From positions 1-35,282 of the forward strand of contig CAIPWR010000112.1 in assembly GCA_903868795.1 (NCBI GenBank): a stretch of DNA of 35,282 bases. The letters are read 5' to 3'. The stretch is from an uncultured Spartobacteria bacterium. Its GTDB lineage: Bacteria; Verrucomicrobiota; Verrucomicrobiia; Chthoniobacterales; UBA6821. Positions 7,874-16,726 of the stretch are shown one piece after another; the stretch's first letter is position 1; each line of letters starts with the position of its first letter. Position numbers and translations under genes: made by a program. The notes below the pieces were generated by a model. The model had not been told where the DNA came from and ran no database searches. It worked only from the letters and a program-made list of their open reading frames with translations.

Positions 7874-8227
7874 ATGGTTTTTTCCGCAACAGCCCTTTTA
7901 CTCCTCGATGCCGCCGCCTCCGCGCCACAGGCACCCAGCCCCATTACCCAGTTTGCCCCACTGATCTTCATCGGTGTCATCTTCTACTTCCTTCTGATCC
8001 GTCCCCAGCAGAAGCAACGCAAGGAGCAGCAGAAGCTGATCGAATCCATTAAGACGGGTGACAAGGTGGTCACCAGCGCTGGCATCCATGGCATGATCTC
8101 TAATGTGAAAGAGCGCACCGTTCTGCTGAAGGTTGCTGACAATGTGAAGATCGAGATCGACAAGGCAGCTGTCGCAACGGTGCTTGACCGCTCCTCTGAA
8201 GAATCCACGGAGACCCCGGCCTCTTAA
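7874..8227 (+). CDS. yajC: Preprotein translocase accessory subunit YajC
   Basis: This 117-aa protein has a single membrane helix (about residues 24-42, FAPLIFIGVIFYFLLI) followed by the YajC signature RPQQKQRKEQQKLIESIKTGDKVVTSAGIHGMI and a C-terminal acidic tail. YajC joins SecD and SecF at the Sec translocon and aids late steps of protein export. The ATG at 7874 is preceded by AGAGAGG. The secDF fusion follows 80 bp downstream, the classic gene order, which supports both calls. Confidence 0.95.
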   Translation: MVFSATALLLLDAAASAPQAPSPITQFAPLIFIGVIFYFLLIRPQQKQRKEQQKLIESIKTGDKVVTSAGIHGMISNVKERTVLLKVADNVKIEIDKAAVATVLDRSSEESTETPAS

Positions 8228-8307
8228 ACCCGGCACCGCTCCGCAAATCTCCCCCTGACAGCCACTAGACGTTCTAACTGATTGACTCCTCGACGCCACC
8301 GCTCCAA

Positions 8308-10605
8308 ATGACACCTCTACTCACCTTTTTCTTCGGGCTGCTGATTCTGGGCCTCTTTGCCTGGTACTTCTCCACAGAGAGTGATGGCAAGAAGCGTTGG
8401 CTTGGCGCTGTTCTGACGATCCTGCTGTTGCTCTTCTGCCTCGATTCGGCAACACCCCCTGCCAAGAAAATCCACCTCGGTCTGGATCTTCGCGGCGGCA
8501 CGTCCTTCCTTCTTCAGTTAGTTCCGCAGAACGACCAACCAATCACCGCCGACATGCTTCAGCAGGCTGTCGAGGTGATCCGTAAGCGTGTCGATAAGTT
8601 CGGCGTCAGTGAGCCTGTGATCGCACCGCAGGGCTCCAGCAGGATTCTTGTGCAGATCCCTGGCCTTGATCCCGCTCAGATTCAGTCCACCAAGGAGCAG
8701 CTCCAGCAGGTGGCGAAGCTCGAGTTCGCTGAGGTTCACCCCGATTCCGTCGCTCTCATCGCTCAGATCGACAAGGGAGAGGCGATCCTGCCGCCAGGCT
8801 TTGTCATCAAGGAGCATGTCCAGAACTATCAGGGCAAGGAGATCAAGGAGCGCCTGCTCGTGAAGAAAGAGGCTGACCTGACCGGCGAGCATGTGAACCG
8901 CGCTTTTGCCTTCTTCGATCAGCAAGGCTACGGCGTATCGCTCAATCTTGATGGCGAAGGAGCCAAGACCTTCTTCGAGCTAACTCAGCAACTCGCCCCT
9001 CATCAGGGTCGTCTTGCGATCCTTCTCGATGGGAAAATTCAGAGCGCCCCCTCGGTGAAGAACCCCATCGCGGGAGGTCAGGCGCAGATTACAGGAAATT
9101 TCAAAGAGAAGGAGGCCCGCGAACTTGCTAGCGTCCTTGAGAATCCACTGCGCACTCCGGTGACGATCGAGGAGACCCGCAGTGTCTCGCCGACTCTGGG
9201 TCAAGATTCGATCCGTAGCGGCATCGTCTCCGGTATCGGGGGCCTCGCCCTTGTGATGCTCTTTGTGCTTTTCTACTACCGCCTCGCCGGTTCGGTTGCC
9301 CTGATCGGACTCTGGATCAATATCATTCTGCTCTTCGGAATGATGGCGATGTTCCATTTCGTCCTGACCCTCCCAGGTATCGCCGGTATCATCCTGACGA
9401 TCGGCCTCGCTGTGGATGCGAATGTGCTGCTCTATGAGCGCCTGCGTGAAGAGCTTGGTGCAGGGAAGTCACTTGGTGCCGCCATCGACGGAGCCTACAA
9501 CAAGGCCTTTAGCGCGATTTTCGACGCGAACGCCACAACGCTCATCACCGCCGGCATCCTCTTCTGGCAGGCTACTGGACCTGTGCGCGGATTCTCCGTT
9601 ACGCTGATGCTTGGCATCGTTGCCTCGCTCTTCTCGGCGATCCTTTTCACCCGCACCGCCTTCCGTTGGATGATGAAATTTGCGGGCCTGAAGCGCCTTA
9701 CCATGGCGAATCTGGCGCCAACCCATCAGTTCAATTTCCTAGGCAAGCGGGTGATCGCTGTTTTTATCTCTGTCATCTTGATCGGAGGCTCGATTGTCTT
9801 CTTCGCAGTACGTGGGGCCAATAACTTCGGTATTGATTTCCGGGGTGGAGATCTGTTGGTCATCGATTCGCAACCCGCTCTCACGGTGAACGAGGTTCGT
9901 GGTGCGCTGGCTCCTCTTCACCTTACCGAGGAGACGATCCAGCTCGAACAGGCCGGCACCCAGCAGATGATTGCCATCCGAAGCGCGGAGGATACTTCCA
10001 GCCGGATCTTCGAGAAACTGAAGGCCAGCTTCACCGATCGTAAGCTGGTTGCCGCCCAGCAGGAGAAAGTTGGTGCCCAGATTGGTCTCGAATTTGCCAA
10101 GAAGGCGCTCCTCGCACTCGGCCTCGGTATGGTCGGTATCCTGATTTACGTGACGCTTCGCTTTGAGTTCTCCTTCGCGGTGGGTGCCCTTGTGGCTCTC
10201 CTTCACGATGTGATCATCACGGTCGGGGTCTTCTCCCTGACTGGCGGAGAACTCTCTCTCGTGATGGTCGGTGCAATCCTAACGATTGCCGGTTACTCGA
10301 TCAACGATACGATTGTCGTTTACGATCGTATTCGTGAGGGACTCCGCAACGGCGCTGGCGGAAGTGTCGAGGCCTTGATGAATCGTAGTATCAACGAAAC
10401 CCTCGGCCGCACGATCCTGACGGGTGGTATGACGCTTCTCTCCGTGGCGACCCTCTTCTTCTTCGGTGGCGCCGTGCTTAAAGACTTCGCTTTCGCGATC
10501 TTGATAGGAATCCTTGTCGGAACCTACTCCTCGGTTTTTGTCGCCTCGCCGATTGTTCTCTGGTGTTCCAAGCTCGGAGCCAAGAAAGCAGCCGCAGGGA
10601 AATAG
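8308..10605 (+). CDS. secDF: Protein translocase SecD-SecF fusion
   Basis: The 765-aa single chain carries SecD (about 1-460) and SecF (about 470-765) and uses the proton-motive force to pull preproteins through SecYEG. The SecD half has HLGLDLRGGTSFLLQL, the periplasmic P1 region, LGQDSIRSGIVSG and the helix with GLAVDANVLLYERLREEL, which carries the proton-relay Asp. The SecF half starts at FNFLGKRVIAVFISVILIGG and shows NNFGIDFRGGDLL and GYSINDTIVVYDRIREGL. Twelve membrane helices are expected. An extra N-terminal helix pair (residues 3-50) precedes the SecD core. Separate secD and secF genes are common in other phyla, and fusions occur in several lineages. Confidence 0.95.
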   Translation: MTPLLTFFFGLLILGLFAWYFSTESDGKKRWLGAVLTILLLLFCLDSATPPAKKIHLGLDLRGGTSFLLQLVPQNDQPITADMLQQAVEVIRKRVDKFGVSEPVIAPQGSSRILVQIPGLDPAQIQSTKEQLQQVAKLEFAEVHPDSVALIAQIDKGEAILPPGFVIKEHVQNYQGKEIKERLLVKKEADLTGEHVNRAFAFFDQQGYGVSLNLDGEGAKTFFELTQQLAPHQGRLAILLDGKIQSAPSVKNPIAGGQAQITGNFKEKEARELASVLENPLRTPVTIEETRSVSPTLGQDSIRSGIVSGIGGLALVMLFVLFYYRLAGSVALIGLWINIILLFGMMAMFHFVLTLPGIAGIILTIGLAVDANVLLYERLREELGAGKSLGAAIDGAYNKAFSAIFDANATTLITAGILFWQATGPVRGFSVTLMLGIVASLFSAILFTRTAFRWMMKFAGLKRLTMANLAPTHQFNFLGKRVIAVFISVILIGGSIVFFAVRGANNFGIDFRGGDLLVIDSQPALTVNEVRGALAPLHLTEETIQLEQAGTQQMIAIRSAEDTSSRIFEKLKASFTDRKLVAAQQEKVGAQIGLEFAKKALLALGLGMVGILIYVTLRFEFSFAVGALVALLHDVIITVGVFSLTGGELSLVMVGAILTIAGYSINDTIVVYDRIREGLRNGAGGSVEALMNRSINETLGRTILTGGMTLLSVATLFFFGGAVLKDFAFAILIGILVGTYSSVFVASPIVLWCSKLGAKKAAAGK

Positions 10606-10643
10606 TCGGCAACCACCTTTCACTTTCTAACCTCAGCTCATTC

Positions 10644-11582
10644 ATGTCACTTCTCGTCCTTGGTTCCATTGCTCTCGACACTGTCAAAACACCACTTGAG
10701 GAGCGTGCCGACATCCTTGGCGGCTCAGCTTCCTATGCGGCTGTTGCTGCCAGTTTCTTTTCCCCGGTGAATCTTGTGGGAATTGTCGGAGATGATTTTC
10801 CCAAGGAGAACATCGAGTTTTTCAGAAGTCGGAACATCGATCTTGAGGGACTGCAGGTTGTTCCTGGGAAGACCTTCCGCTGGTCCGGGGAATATATGTG
10901 GGACATGAATCAGCGGGAGACTCGCTCGGTGGAATTAAATGTCTTCGAGAATTTCACCCCTGATCTTCCCGAGGCCTATCGTTCCGCCCGGATGGTCCTG
11001 CTGGGCAATATCGCTCCGGCGCTCCAACACCACGTGCATGATCAGTTGACCCGTCCCCATTTCGTCATCGCCGATACGATGGATCTCTGGATCAATATCG
11101 CCAAGGAGGAGCTGGTGCGCCTGATCGCCCGGGTCGACATGCTTATCCTGAATGATGGTGAGGCCCGTGAACTGACTGGAGAAACGAGCCTGATCAAGGC
11201 TGGTCGCCGTATTCGCGAGATGGGACCCTCCACGGTGGCGATTAAAAAGGGTGAGCATGGCTGCCTTCTCTTCGGCAATGGACAGTTCTTCAGCTGCCCT
11301 GCCTATCCCCTGGAGGATATTCATGATCCGACCGGAGCCGGCGACTGCTTCGCCGGTGGACTTGCAGGATATCTGGCCAGTCGTCACCTCAGTGATGAAG
11401 AGCTGAGTGAGAAAAAAGAGATCCCTTTTGAATACCTTCGCCAAGCCGTTGTGGAAGGAAGCGTTCTTGCCAGTTTCAATGTCCAGTCCTTCAGCATGGA
11501 TCGTCTAAGGACGGTGACCAAGGAGGACATCGCTGAGCGGTACGAGATCTTCCGCACGCTGAGCCGCTTCGAGGCGATCTGA
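10644..11582 (+). CDS. PfkB-family sugar/nucleoside kinase
   Basis: The 312-aa protein has the ribokinase/PfkB fold. It starts with SLLVLGSIALDTV, has the GGSASYAAVAASFF glycine motif (PfkB signature 1) and ends with DPTGAGDCFAGGLAGYLA (signature 2), in which Asp234 is the catalytic base. The family phosphorylates a sugar or nucleoside hydroxyl with ATP. The substrate cannot be read from sequence alone. The ATG at 10644 begins the first strand, whereas an upstream frame starting at 10563 overlaps the end of secDF and is rejected. It lies 38 bp after secDF and 69 bp before glgB, so it may belong to sugar metabolism with glgB. Confidence 0.85.
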   Translation: MSLLVLGSIALDTVKTPLEERADILGGSASYAAVAASFFSPVNLVGIVGDDFPKENIEFFRSRNIDLEGLQVVPGKTFRWSGEYMWDMNQRETRSVELNVFENFTPDLPEAYRSARMVLLGNIAPALQHHVHDQLTRPHFVIADTMDLWINIAKEELVRLIARVDMLILNDGEARELTGETSLIKAGRRIREMGPSTVAIKKGEHGCLLFGNGQFFSCPAYPLEDIHDPTGAGDCFAGGLAGYLASRHLSDEELSEKKEIPFEYLRQAVVEGSVLASFNVQSFSMDRLRTVTKEDIAERYEIFRTLSRFEAI

Positions 11583-11651
11583 CCCTCGTTTTCGGAGCAG
11601 ATCGGTGCGGATGACCTTGTCCTCGGAAGGTTTGGGGAGCATGGTGGAGCC

Positions 11652-13922
11652 ATGAACAAGAGTCCCAAGCCCACCCCCACTGGGAGCCTCTCGGCCTCCG
11701 TGCTTCTCCCTCCCGAGGATCTCTATCCCTTATTGGAATGTCGTCACTGTGATCCCCATCGGATTCTCGGCGTTCGATCCCATCGGGGGGGAGGAACGAT
11801 AGCCCGGGTCTTCTATCCCGGCGCATCAAGCGTGGCTCTAAGCTTCTCGAGTGGCGAAAAGCTCTCTCTCACGAAAGTCCATGCTGATGGATTGTTTGAA
11901 GCTGAGAGCGCAAAGCAGATTGCCTCCGGCCCCGGCGATTACAATGTCGAGGTGACACGGGCAGACGGCTCGGCGGTTCATTTCAGGGATGCGTATGCGT
12001 TTGCTCCCATACTCGGCGAACTCGATCTCTATCTACTGGGCCAGGGTGAACATTTGGAGGCTTACAAGGTTCTTGGTGCTCATCCCCGCAGCATCGATGG
12101 CATTTTCGGGACTTCTTTTGCAGTCTGGGCGCCGAATGCACAACGGGTAAGCGTCGTTGGCGACTTCAATGGATGGGATGGTCGTCGCCATATGATGCGG
12201 CGTCTTGGGGGATCTGGTATTTGGGAGGTTTTTATTCCCGGAGTTGCCGAAGGGGAGCATTACAAATTCGAGATTCGTGGTCCTCATGGGGATGTCTTTC
12301 TCAAGACAGATCCCTATGGTTTTTTTGCCCAGCATGACCTGAGGACAGCCTGCATGGTGACCGACCTCGGACGCTATTCCTGGAGTGACCAGAACTGGAT
12401 GGAGCGGAGAGCCAGCCGGAATGCTTACGTCGAGCCGATGTCTGTTTATGAAGTCCATCTTGGATCCTGGCGCAGGCGCCCCGAGGAGAAGGATAGACCT
12501 CTCAGCTACCTGGAGCTATCTGTGGAGTTGGTTACCTACGTGAAGGAAATGGGATTCACCCATGTCGAGTTACTGCCCGTCATGGAGCATCCCTTCGACG
12601 GATCGTGGGGCTACCAAGTGGTCAATTTCTTTGCTCCGAGCAGTCGCTTCGGCTCGCCGGATGAATTTCGGCATCTCATCGATGCTCTTCATCAAGCAGG
12701 TATCGGGGTGATTCTCGATTGGGTGCCCGGCCACTTCCCGAAGGATGCGCATGGGCTTGCACGCTTCGATGGTACGGCACTCTATGAGCATGAAGATCCT
12801 CGTCTCGGTGAACATCGTGACTGGGGAACGCTGATCTTTAACTACGGACGCAATGAGGTTCGGAATTTCCTGATCGCGAATGCGCTCTTCTGGCTTGAGC
12901 AGTACCACATCGATGGCCTCCGAGTGGATGCCGTCGCCTCGATGCTCTATCTCGATTACTCGCGCAATGCTGGTGAATGGATTCCAAATTGCTTTGGCGG
13001 ACGTGAGAACCTCGAGGCGATCGAGTTCCTGAAGGCCTTTAACGCCGCCTGCTACGCCCGCCATCCGGGAGTCGTGACGATTGCCGAGGAATCGACGGCA
13101 TGGCCTGGAGTCTCCAAGCCCGTCTACGACGGTGGGCTCGGTTTTGGATTCAAGTGGAACATGGGGTGGATGAACGACTCGCTTCGCTACATCGCGCGTC
13201 CTCCAATCCACCGTAAGCATCATCAAGGTGATATTACCTTCTCCATGCTCTACGCCTACCATGAGCACTTCGTGCTGGTTCTGAGCCATGACGAAGTGGT
13301 GCATGGGAAGGGATCCCTGCTGAATAAGATGCCCGGGGATGACTGGCAGAAGGCGGCAAATCTGCGGATGTTCCTGAGCTGGATGTGGACTCACCCCGGA
13401 AAAAAGCTTCTGTTCCAGGGCTGTGAAATCGGGCAGTGGCGCGAGTGGGATCACTCCCACAGCATCGATTGGCATTTGCTGGAAAATCAACCTCATGAGG
13501 GCATTCAGAAATTGGTGCGGAGACTCAATGAGATCTATCGGAAGGAGGCTGCTCTAAGCCTTCTTGATGATAGCCCGGAGGGATTCGAGTGGGTCGACTT
13601 CCATGATGCTGAGAACACGGTCTGGTCGTTTCTTCGCAAGACTCCTGCCGGGGCAGGAAACGACCTGCTGGTCGTTGTCAACGCCACCCCGGTTGTGCGC
13701 CATGAGTACCGCGTCGGCGTTCCATGCCCGGGAACCTATGAGCAGATTCTGAATTCAGACGCTGAAGAATTCGGGGGTAGCGGATGTGTGCACATTGCTA
13801 ACATTGAATCCGCTGGGATTGCCGCTCATGGACGAGATCACTCCATCACAATCGACCTTCCTCCCTTGGCTGTTTTGATCCTGAGAGTTCCCTCAACTGA
13901 TTCCTTGGCTCCTGACTCCTGA
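11652..13922 (+). CDS. glgB: 1,4-alpha-glucan branching enzyme GlgB
   Basis: The 756-aa enzyme makes alpha-1,6 branches in glycogen. It has the full GlgB layout: an N-terminal N1 domain (about 18-115), a CBM48 domain (about 130-235, FAVWAPNAQRVSVVGDFNGWDG), a GH13 barrel and a C-terminal beta domain. The catalytic residues are in place: nucleophile Asp426 in GLRVDAVASMLY, acid/base Glu479 in TIAEEST and Asp547 in LSHDEVVHGKGS. Their spacings (53 and 68 residues) equal those I recall for the E. coli enzyme. The PfkB-family kinase lies upstream, but no glgA, glgC or glgP is within the window. Confidence 0.97.
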   Translation: MNKSPKPTPTGSLSASVLLPPEDLYPLLECRHCDPHRILGVRSHRGGGTIARVFYPGASSVALSFSSGEKLSLTKVHADGLFEAESAKQIASGPGDYNVEVTRADGSAVHFRDAYAFAPILGELDLYLLGQGEHLEAYKVLGAHPRSIDGIFGTSFAVWAPNAQRVSVVGDFNGWDGRRHMMRRLGGSGIWEVFIPGVAEGEHYKFEIRGPHGDVFLKTDPYGFFAQHDLRTACMVTDLGRYSWSDQNWMERRASRNAYVEPMSVYEVHLGSWRRRPEEKDRPLSYLELSVELVTYVKEMGFTHVELLPVMEHPFDGSWGYQVVNFFAPSSRFGSPDEFRHLIDALHQAGIGVILDWVPGHFPKDAHGLARFDGTALYEHEDPRLGEHRDWGTLIFNYGRNEVRNFLIANALFWLEQYHIDGLRVDAVASMLYLDYSRNAGEWIPNCFGGRENLEAIEFLKAFNAACYARHPGVVTIAEESTAWPGVSKPVYDGGLGFGFKWNMGWMNDSLRYIARPPIHRKHHQGDITFSMLYAYHEHFVLVLSHDEVVHGKGSLLNKMPGDDWQKAANLRMFLSWMWTHPGKKLLFQGCEIGQWREWDHSHSIDWHLLENQPHEGIQKLVRRLNEIYRKEAALSLLDDSPEGFEWVDFHDAENTVWSFLRKTPAGAGNDLLVVVNATPVVRHEYRVGVPCPGTYEQILNSDAEEFGGSGCVHIANIESAGIAAHGRDHSITIDLPPLAVLILRVPSTDSLAPDS

Positions 13923-14039
13923 GTGTTGGAAAAATAAAAAAGATAAAATCAGCACTTGACCCAAGAACAGCGCAAATCCATCTTGCCCCAACTGGAAATC
14001 CTCCTAAAACAACACTCAACAATCACCAATACAAACCAC

Positions 14040-14600
14040 ATGAAAACCCTCAAAACCCTCCGCGGCAAATTTGCTGCTTTCACCCTGATTGAACTCTTGG
14101 TCGTTATCTCGATCATTGCGGTTCTTGCATCACTGGCGCTCCCTGCAATCACCGGAGCTCTGGCTAAGGGGCAAATTGCCCAGACTACCAGTAACTATCG
14201 CCAAGTATACATTCTTACCCAGAGCGCCTCTTTGGACAATCAGCAGGCAGGAGGGTCTGGATGTTTCCCTGCAGATGGCGGTAACAGCGGCACGAATTTC
14301 GTGACAAATCTGGTTCCTGCCTATATCTCGTCCACTGCATTTAACAATCTGGTAACTGTCAAAGGACAGCTGTCAAACTCTCAAGTTATGAGTGTGGCAT
14401 CAACCAATGATCAAGGATCAATCTTCATATCCGTTGCAGGTATTACCGGAACAGCGGCTACTTACAATGGTTCTGGACCTTATGGTGCCAAGGGTGGTTC
14501 TTTCGTGACCCTTGGCGGCTCGGCTGTAAGTTTTGTTGGAACCAACTCTCCTGCACTAACCAATGGGGTAACAAACCCAGGTACTGCAACGGCGTTCTAA
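14040..14600 (+). CDS. Type II secretion/type IV pilin-like pseudopilin
   Basis: The 186-aa product has a prepilin leader: basic MKTLKTLRGKFAA, then FTLIELLVVISIIAVLASLALPAI, the class III signal cleaved just before Phe with Glu at +5. The residue before the cleavage site is Ala instead of the usual Gly. The soluble part is rich in Ser, Thr, Asn and Gly with no catalytic motif. It is probably a minor or stand-alone pseudopilin of the kind found in many copies in Verrucomicrobiota and Planctomycetota. The ATG at 14040 is chosen because it gives a short basic leader. The upstream frame from 13956 adds 28 unlikely residues. Codon use looks less GC-rich than in neighbours. No secretion apparatus gene is adjacent. 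Confidence 0.8.
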   Translation: MKTLKTLRGKFAAFTLIELLVVISIIAVLASLALPAITGALAKGQIAQTTSNYRQVYILTQSASLDNQQAGGSGCFPADGGNSGTNFVTNLVPAYISSTAFNNLVTVKGQLSNSQVMSVASTNDQGSIFISVAGITGTAATYNGSGPYGAKGGSFVTLGGSAVSFVGTNSPALTNGVTNPGTATAF

Positions 14601-14635
14601 TTCAGTATTTCTAAGAATCTTCATATTACACTAGG

Positions 14636-14664
14636 GGGGTCTCCATACTGGAGACCCCTTTTTT
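14636..14664 (+). terminator. Rho-independent terminator after the pseudopilin
   Basis: A perfect 9-bp stem GGGGTCTCC (14636-14644) / GGAGACCCC (14650-14658) with loop ATACT is followed directly by six T residues (14659-14664). It lies 36 bp after the pseudopilin stop and isolates it from ilvB. Confidence 0.93.
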
Positions 14665-14710
14665 GTCTCTCGACACAGACCTTCCGTTTCGGTGACATAG
14701 TCTCCTCGTT

Positions 14711-16510
14711 ATGGCTTCAAAAACAGCTCCCAAAAAAACCAAATCAGCCAAGACCTCCTCTCCTGGAAATTCCAAGGGTGAGCGTGGGGTCGTTATGAAT
14801 GGCGCCGAGATCTTGGTCGCCTCATTGGAGCGTGAGGGAGTGGATTTTGTTTTTGCCTATCCCGGTGGCTGCTCGATGCCGATCCATCAGGCGCTGACGA
14901 AATCGAAGAAGATCCGAACGATCCTTCCCCGACATGAGCAGGGTGGAGGATTTGCCGCCGAAGGATATGCCCGAGTGACTGGGAAGGCTGGCGTCTGCAT
15001 GGCGACTTCGGGGCCCGGTGCTACGAATCTCGTGACCTGTATCGCCGATGCCTACATGGACTCTGTGCCGCTTGTTGCGATCACGGGGCAGGTGCCTCAG
15101 GAGATGATCGGACGCGGGGCGTTCCAAGAGACCGATTTCTTCGGAATGACCCTTCCCGTAGTCAAGCACAGCTACCTGGTCTGGGATATCAATGATATTC
15201 CCCGGATCATCAAGGAGGCATTCCATATCGCCCAGAGCGGACGCCCCGGTCCTGTGCTGGTCGATATCCCCAAGAATATCCAGAACCAGACAGCGCAGCC
15301 AATCTTCCCCAAGAGCATCAGTCTGCGCGGTTATAATCCCGTGCGCCGTGCGGATGATGTGGCCCTTCAGGAAATGTTTGGACTGATTGCCTCCGCCAAG
15401 AAGCCGATGATCTATTGCGGTGGCGGCGTGATCACTGCGGAAGCCTCCAAGGAATTGACCGAGTTTGCCGAGCGCACCCAGATCCCTGTGGCCACCACCC
15501 TCATGGGAATCGGTTGCTTCCCCGAGACACACCCCCTCTCTCTCAAATGGCTGGGTATGCATGGAACCGTCTATGCCAACAATGCCGTCAACGAGGCTGA
15601 TCTCCTGCTGGCCATCGGTGTCCGTTTTGATGACCGGGTGACGGGAAAGGTTGAGAAATTCTGTGAGCACGGAACGATCGTCCATATCGACATCGATAAC
15701 TCGGAAATCAACAAGAACCGCTCCGTGAAGCTTCCCATCCTTGGTGATGTGAAGGATGCCCTGACGCGCCTCAATAAGGAACTCGACCGCTCGGGCAGCA
15801 AGCCGGTGAAGAAAGATCACACCCGCTTTCCGGCTTGGTATAAGCAGATCGCCAAGTGGAAGAAGGATCATCCTCTCCGCTACAAGGATACTCCTGATGC
15901 CATCCAGCCGCAGCATGTGATCGAACTGCTGATGGAACTGACCAAGGGGCAGGCGATCATTACTACGGGCGTTGGTCAGCATCAGATGTGGGCTGCCCAG
16001 TACTACAACTTCACCGAACCCCGCACGTTGGTGACCTCGGCCGGTCTGGGATCGATGGGATTCGGCTATCCTGCCGCACTGGGTGCGAAACTTGGGCGCC
16101 CTGACAAGCAGGTCATTGACATCGATGGGGATGGTTCCTTCCTGATGAATGTTCAGGAACTTGCCACGGCTCATATCGATGGAATTGCCTCCAAGGTGAT
16201 CATTCTCAACAACCAACATCTTGGCATGGTGGTGCAGTGGGAAGACCGATTCTACGACAGTAATCGCGGGCACACCTTCCTCGGTGACCCGAAGGATCTC
16301 AAGCGTATCTATCCCGATTATCTCGGAATCTGCAAGGGATTCGGAGTTCCTGCCGAGCGAGTGCTCCACAAAAAGGATCTTCGGGCTGCCCTGCAGCGCA
16401 TGTTGGACTCCAAGGAGACCTATGTGCTGGATGTCATGACTCCCTACACGGAGCATGTGCTTCCGATGATTCCCTCGGGCAAGACCTACAAGGATATCAT
16501 TACGGAGTAG
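14711..16510 (+). CDS. ilvB: Acetolactate synthase large (catalytic) subunit
   Basis: The 599-aa thiamine-diphosphate enzyme condenses pyruvate into acetolactate or acetohydroxybutyrate, the first common step of branched-chain amino-acid synthesis. The catalytic Glu76 sits in [17 protein letters not shown]. The ThDP/Mg motif runs from GDG (473-475) to NN (500-501). The FAD region and C-terminal [18 protein letters not shown] match anabolic AHAS rather than catabolic AlsS. A lysine/serine-rich stretch of about 28 residues precedes the usual start. An internal ATG at 14795 would remove it. No ilvN regulatory subunit follows, although in many bacteria it does, so it is presumably elsewhere. Confidence 0.95.
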   Translation: MASKTAPKKTKSAKTSSPGNSKGERGVVMNGAEILVASLEREGVDFVFAYPGGCSMPIHQALTKSKKIRTILPRHEQGGGFAAEGYARVTGKAGVCMATSGPGATNLVTCIADAYMDSVPLVAITGQVPQEMIGRGAFQETDFFGMTLPVVKHSYLVWDINDIPRIIKEAFHIAQSGRPGPVLVDIPKNIQNQTAQPIFPKSISLRGYNPVRRADDVALQEMFGLIASAKKPMIYCGGGVITAEASKELTEFAERTQIPVATTLMGIGCFPETHPLSLKWLGMHGTVYANNAVNEADLLLAIGVRFDDRVTGKVEKFCEHGTIVHIDIDNSEINKNRSVKLPILGDVKDALTRLNKELDRSGSKPVKKDHTRFPAWYKQIAKWKKDHPLRYKDTPDAIQPQHVIELLMELTKGQAIITTGVGQHQMWAAQYYNFTEPRTLVTSAGLGSMGFGYPAALGAKLGRPDKQVIDIDGDGSFLMNVQELATAHIDGIASKVIILNNQHLGMVVQWEDRFYDSNRGHTFLGDPKDLKRIYPDYLGICKGFGVPAERVLHKKDLRAALQRMLDSKETYVLDVMTPYTEHVLPMIPSGKTYKDIITE

Positions 16511-16535
16511 CGGTGCAGTATTGCTGCCCCGCTAC
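16507..16535 (+). other. Hairpin overlapping the ilvB stop codon
   Basis: Arms GTAGCGG (16507-16513) and CCGCTAC (16529-16535), extended inward by GCAG/CTGC across a single mismatch, form an 11-bp stem with a 5-base loop. The ilvB stop codon is in the left arm. No T tract follows, so it is not a standard intrinsic terminator. It may protect the 3' end of the message or help termination with Rho. Confidence 0.5.
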
Positions 16536-16726
16536 ATGTTCAAGGCAGATAGAATGAAGGCTGAAAAAGCCATCCTGAATTGAATGAGGGCAAACTCAGA
16601 TTCTTAATGAGGAGGTTTTAGACGGTCAGATTTGTGGTTTTGGAGTATCACCCCATCTACGATTGGGGCTCTGAACTAAAAGTCTTCAGCCTTCTGTCCT
16701 TAGCCTAAGAGCCTTTCACTCTCTCC
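16511..16726 (+). other. Non-coding gap upstream of priA with candidate promoter
   Basis: About 215 bp separates ilvB and priA. Besides the hairpin at its start it holds a possible promoter: TTGAAT (16580-16585), a 17-base spacer and CTTAAT (16603-16608). This would give priA a leader of about 110 bases. An AGGAGG-like stretch (16610-16616) has no properly spaced start codon after it. I see no structured RNA family that I recognise. Confidence 0.4.

Noticed and set aside
12570-13496. 308-residue open frame antisense to glgB
   Set aside because: It is fully inside the branching-enzyme gene, whose catalytic residues are intact. The antisense frame shows no protein-family features.
14822-16456. 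544-residue open frame antisense to ilvB
   Set aside because: The acetolactate synthase on the other strand is complete with all motifs. The antisense product has a His/Asp/Gly-rich shadow composition and no recognisable domain.
16634-16708. 24-codon open frame (GTG start) after an AGGAGG-like sequence upstream of priA
   Set aside because: The spacing from the putative ribosome-binding site to the start is about 17 bases, too long, and nothing about the peptide suggests a leader peptide.
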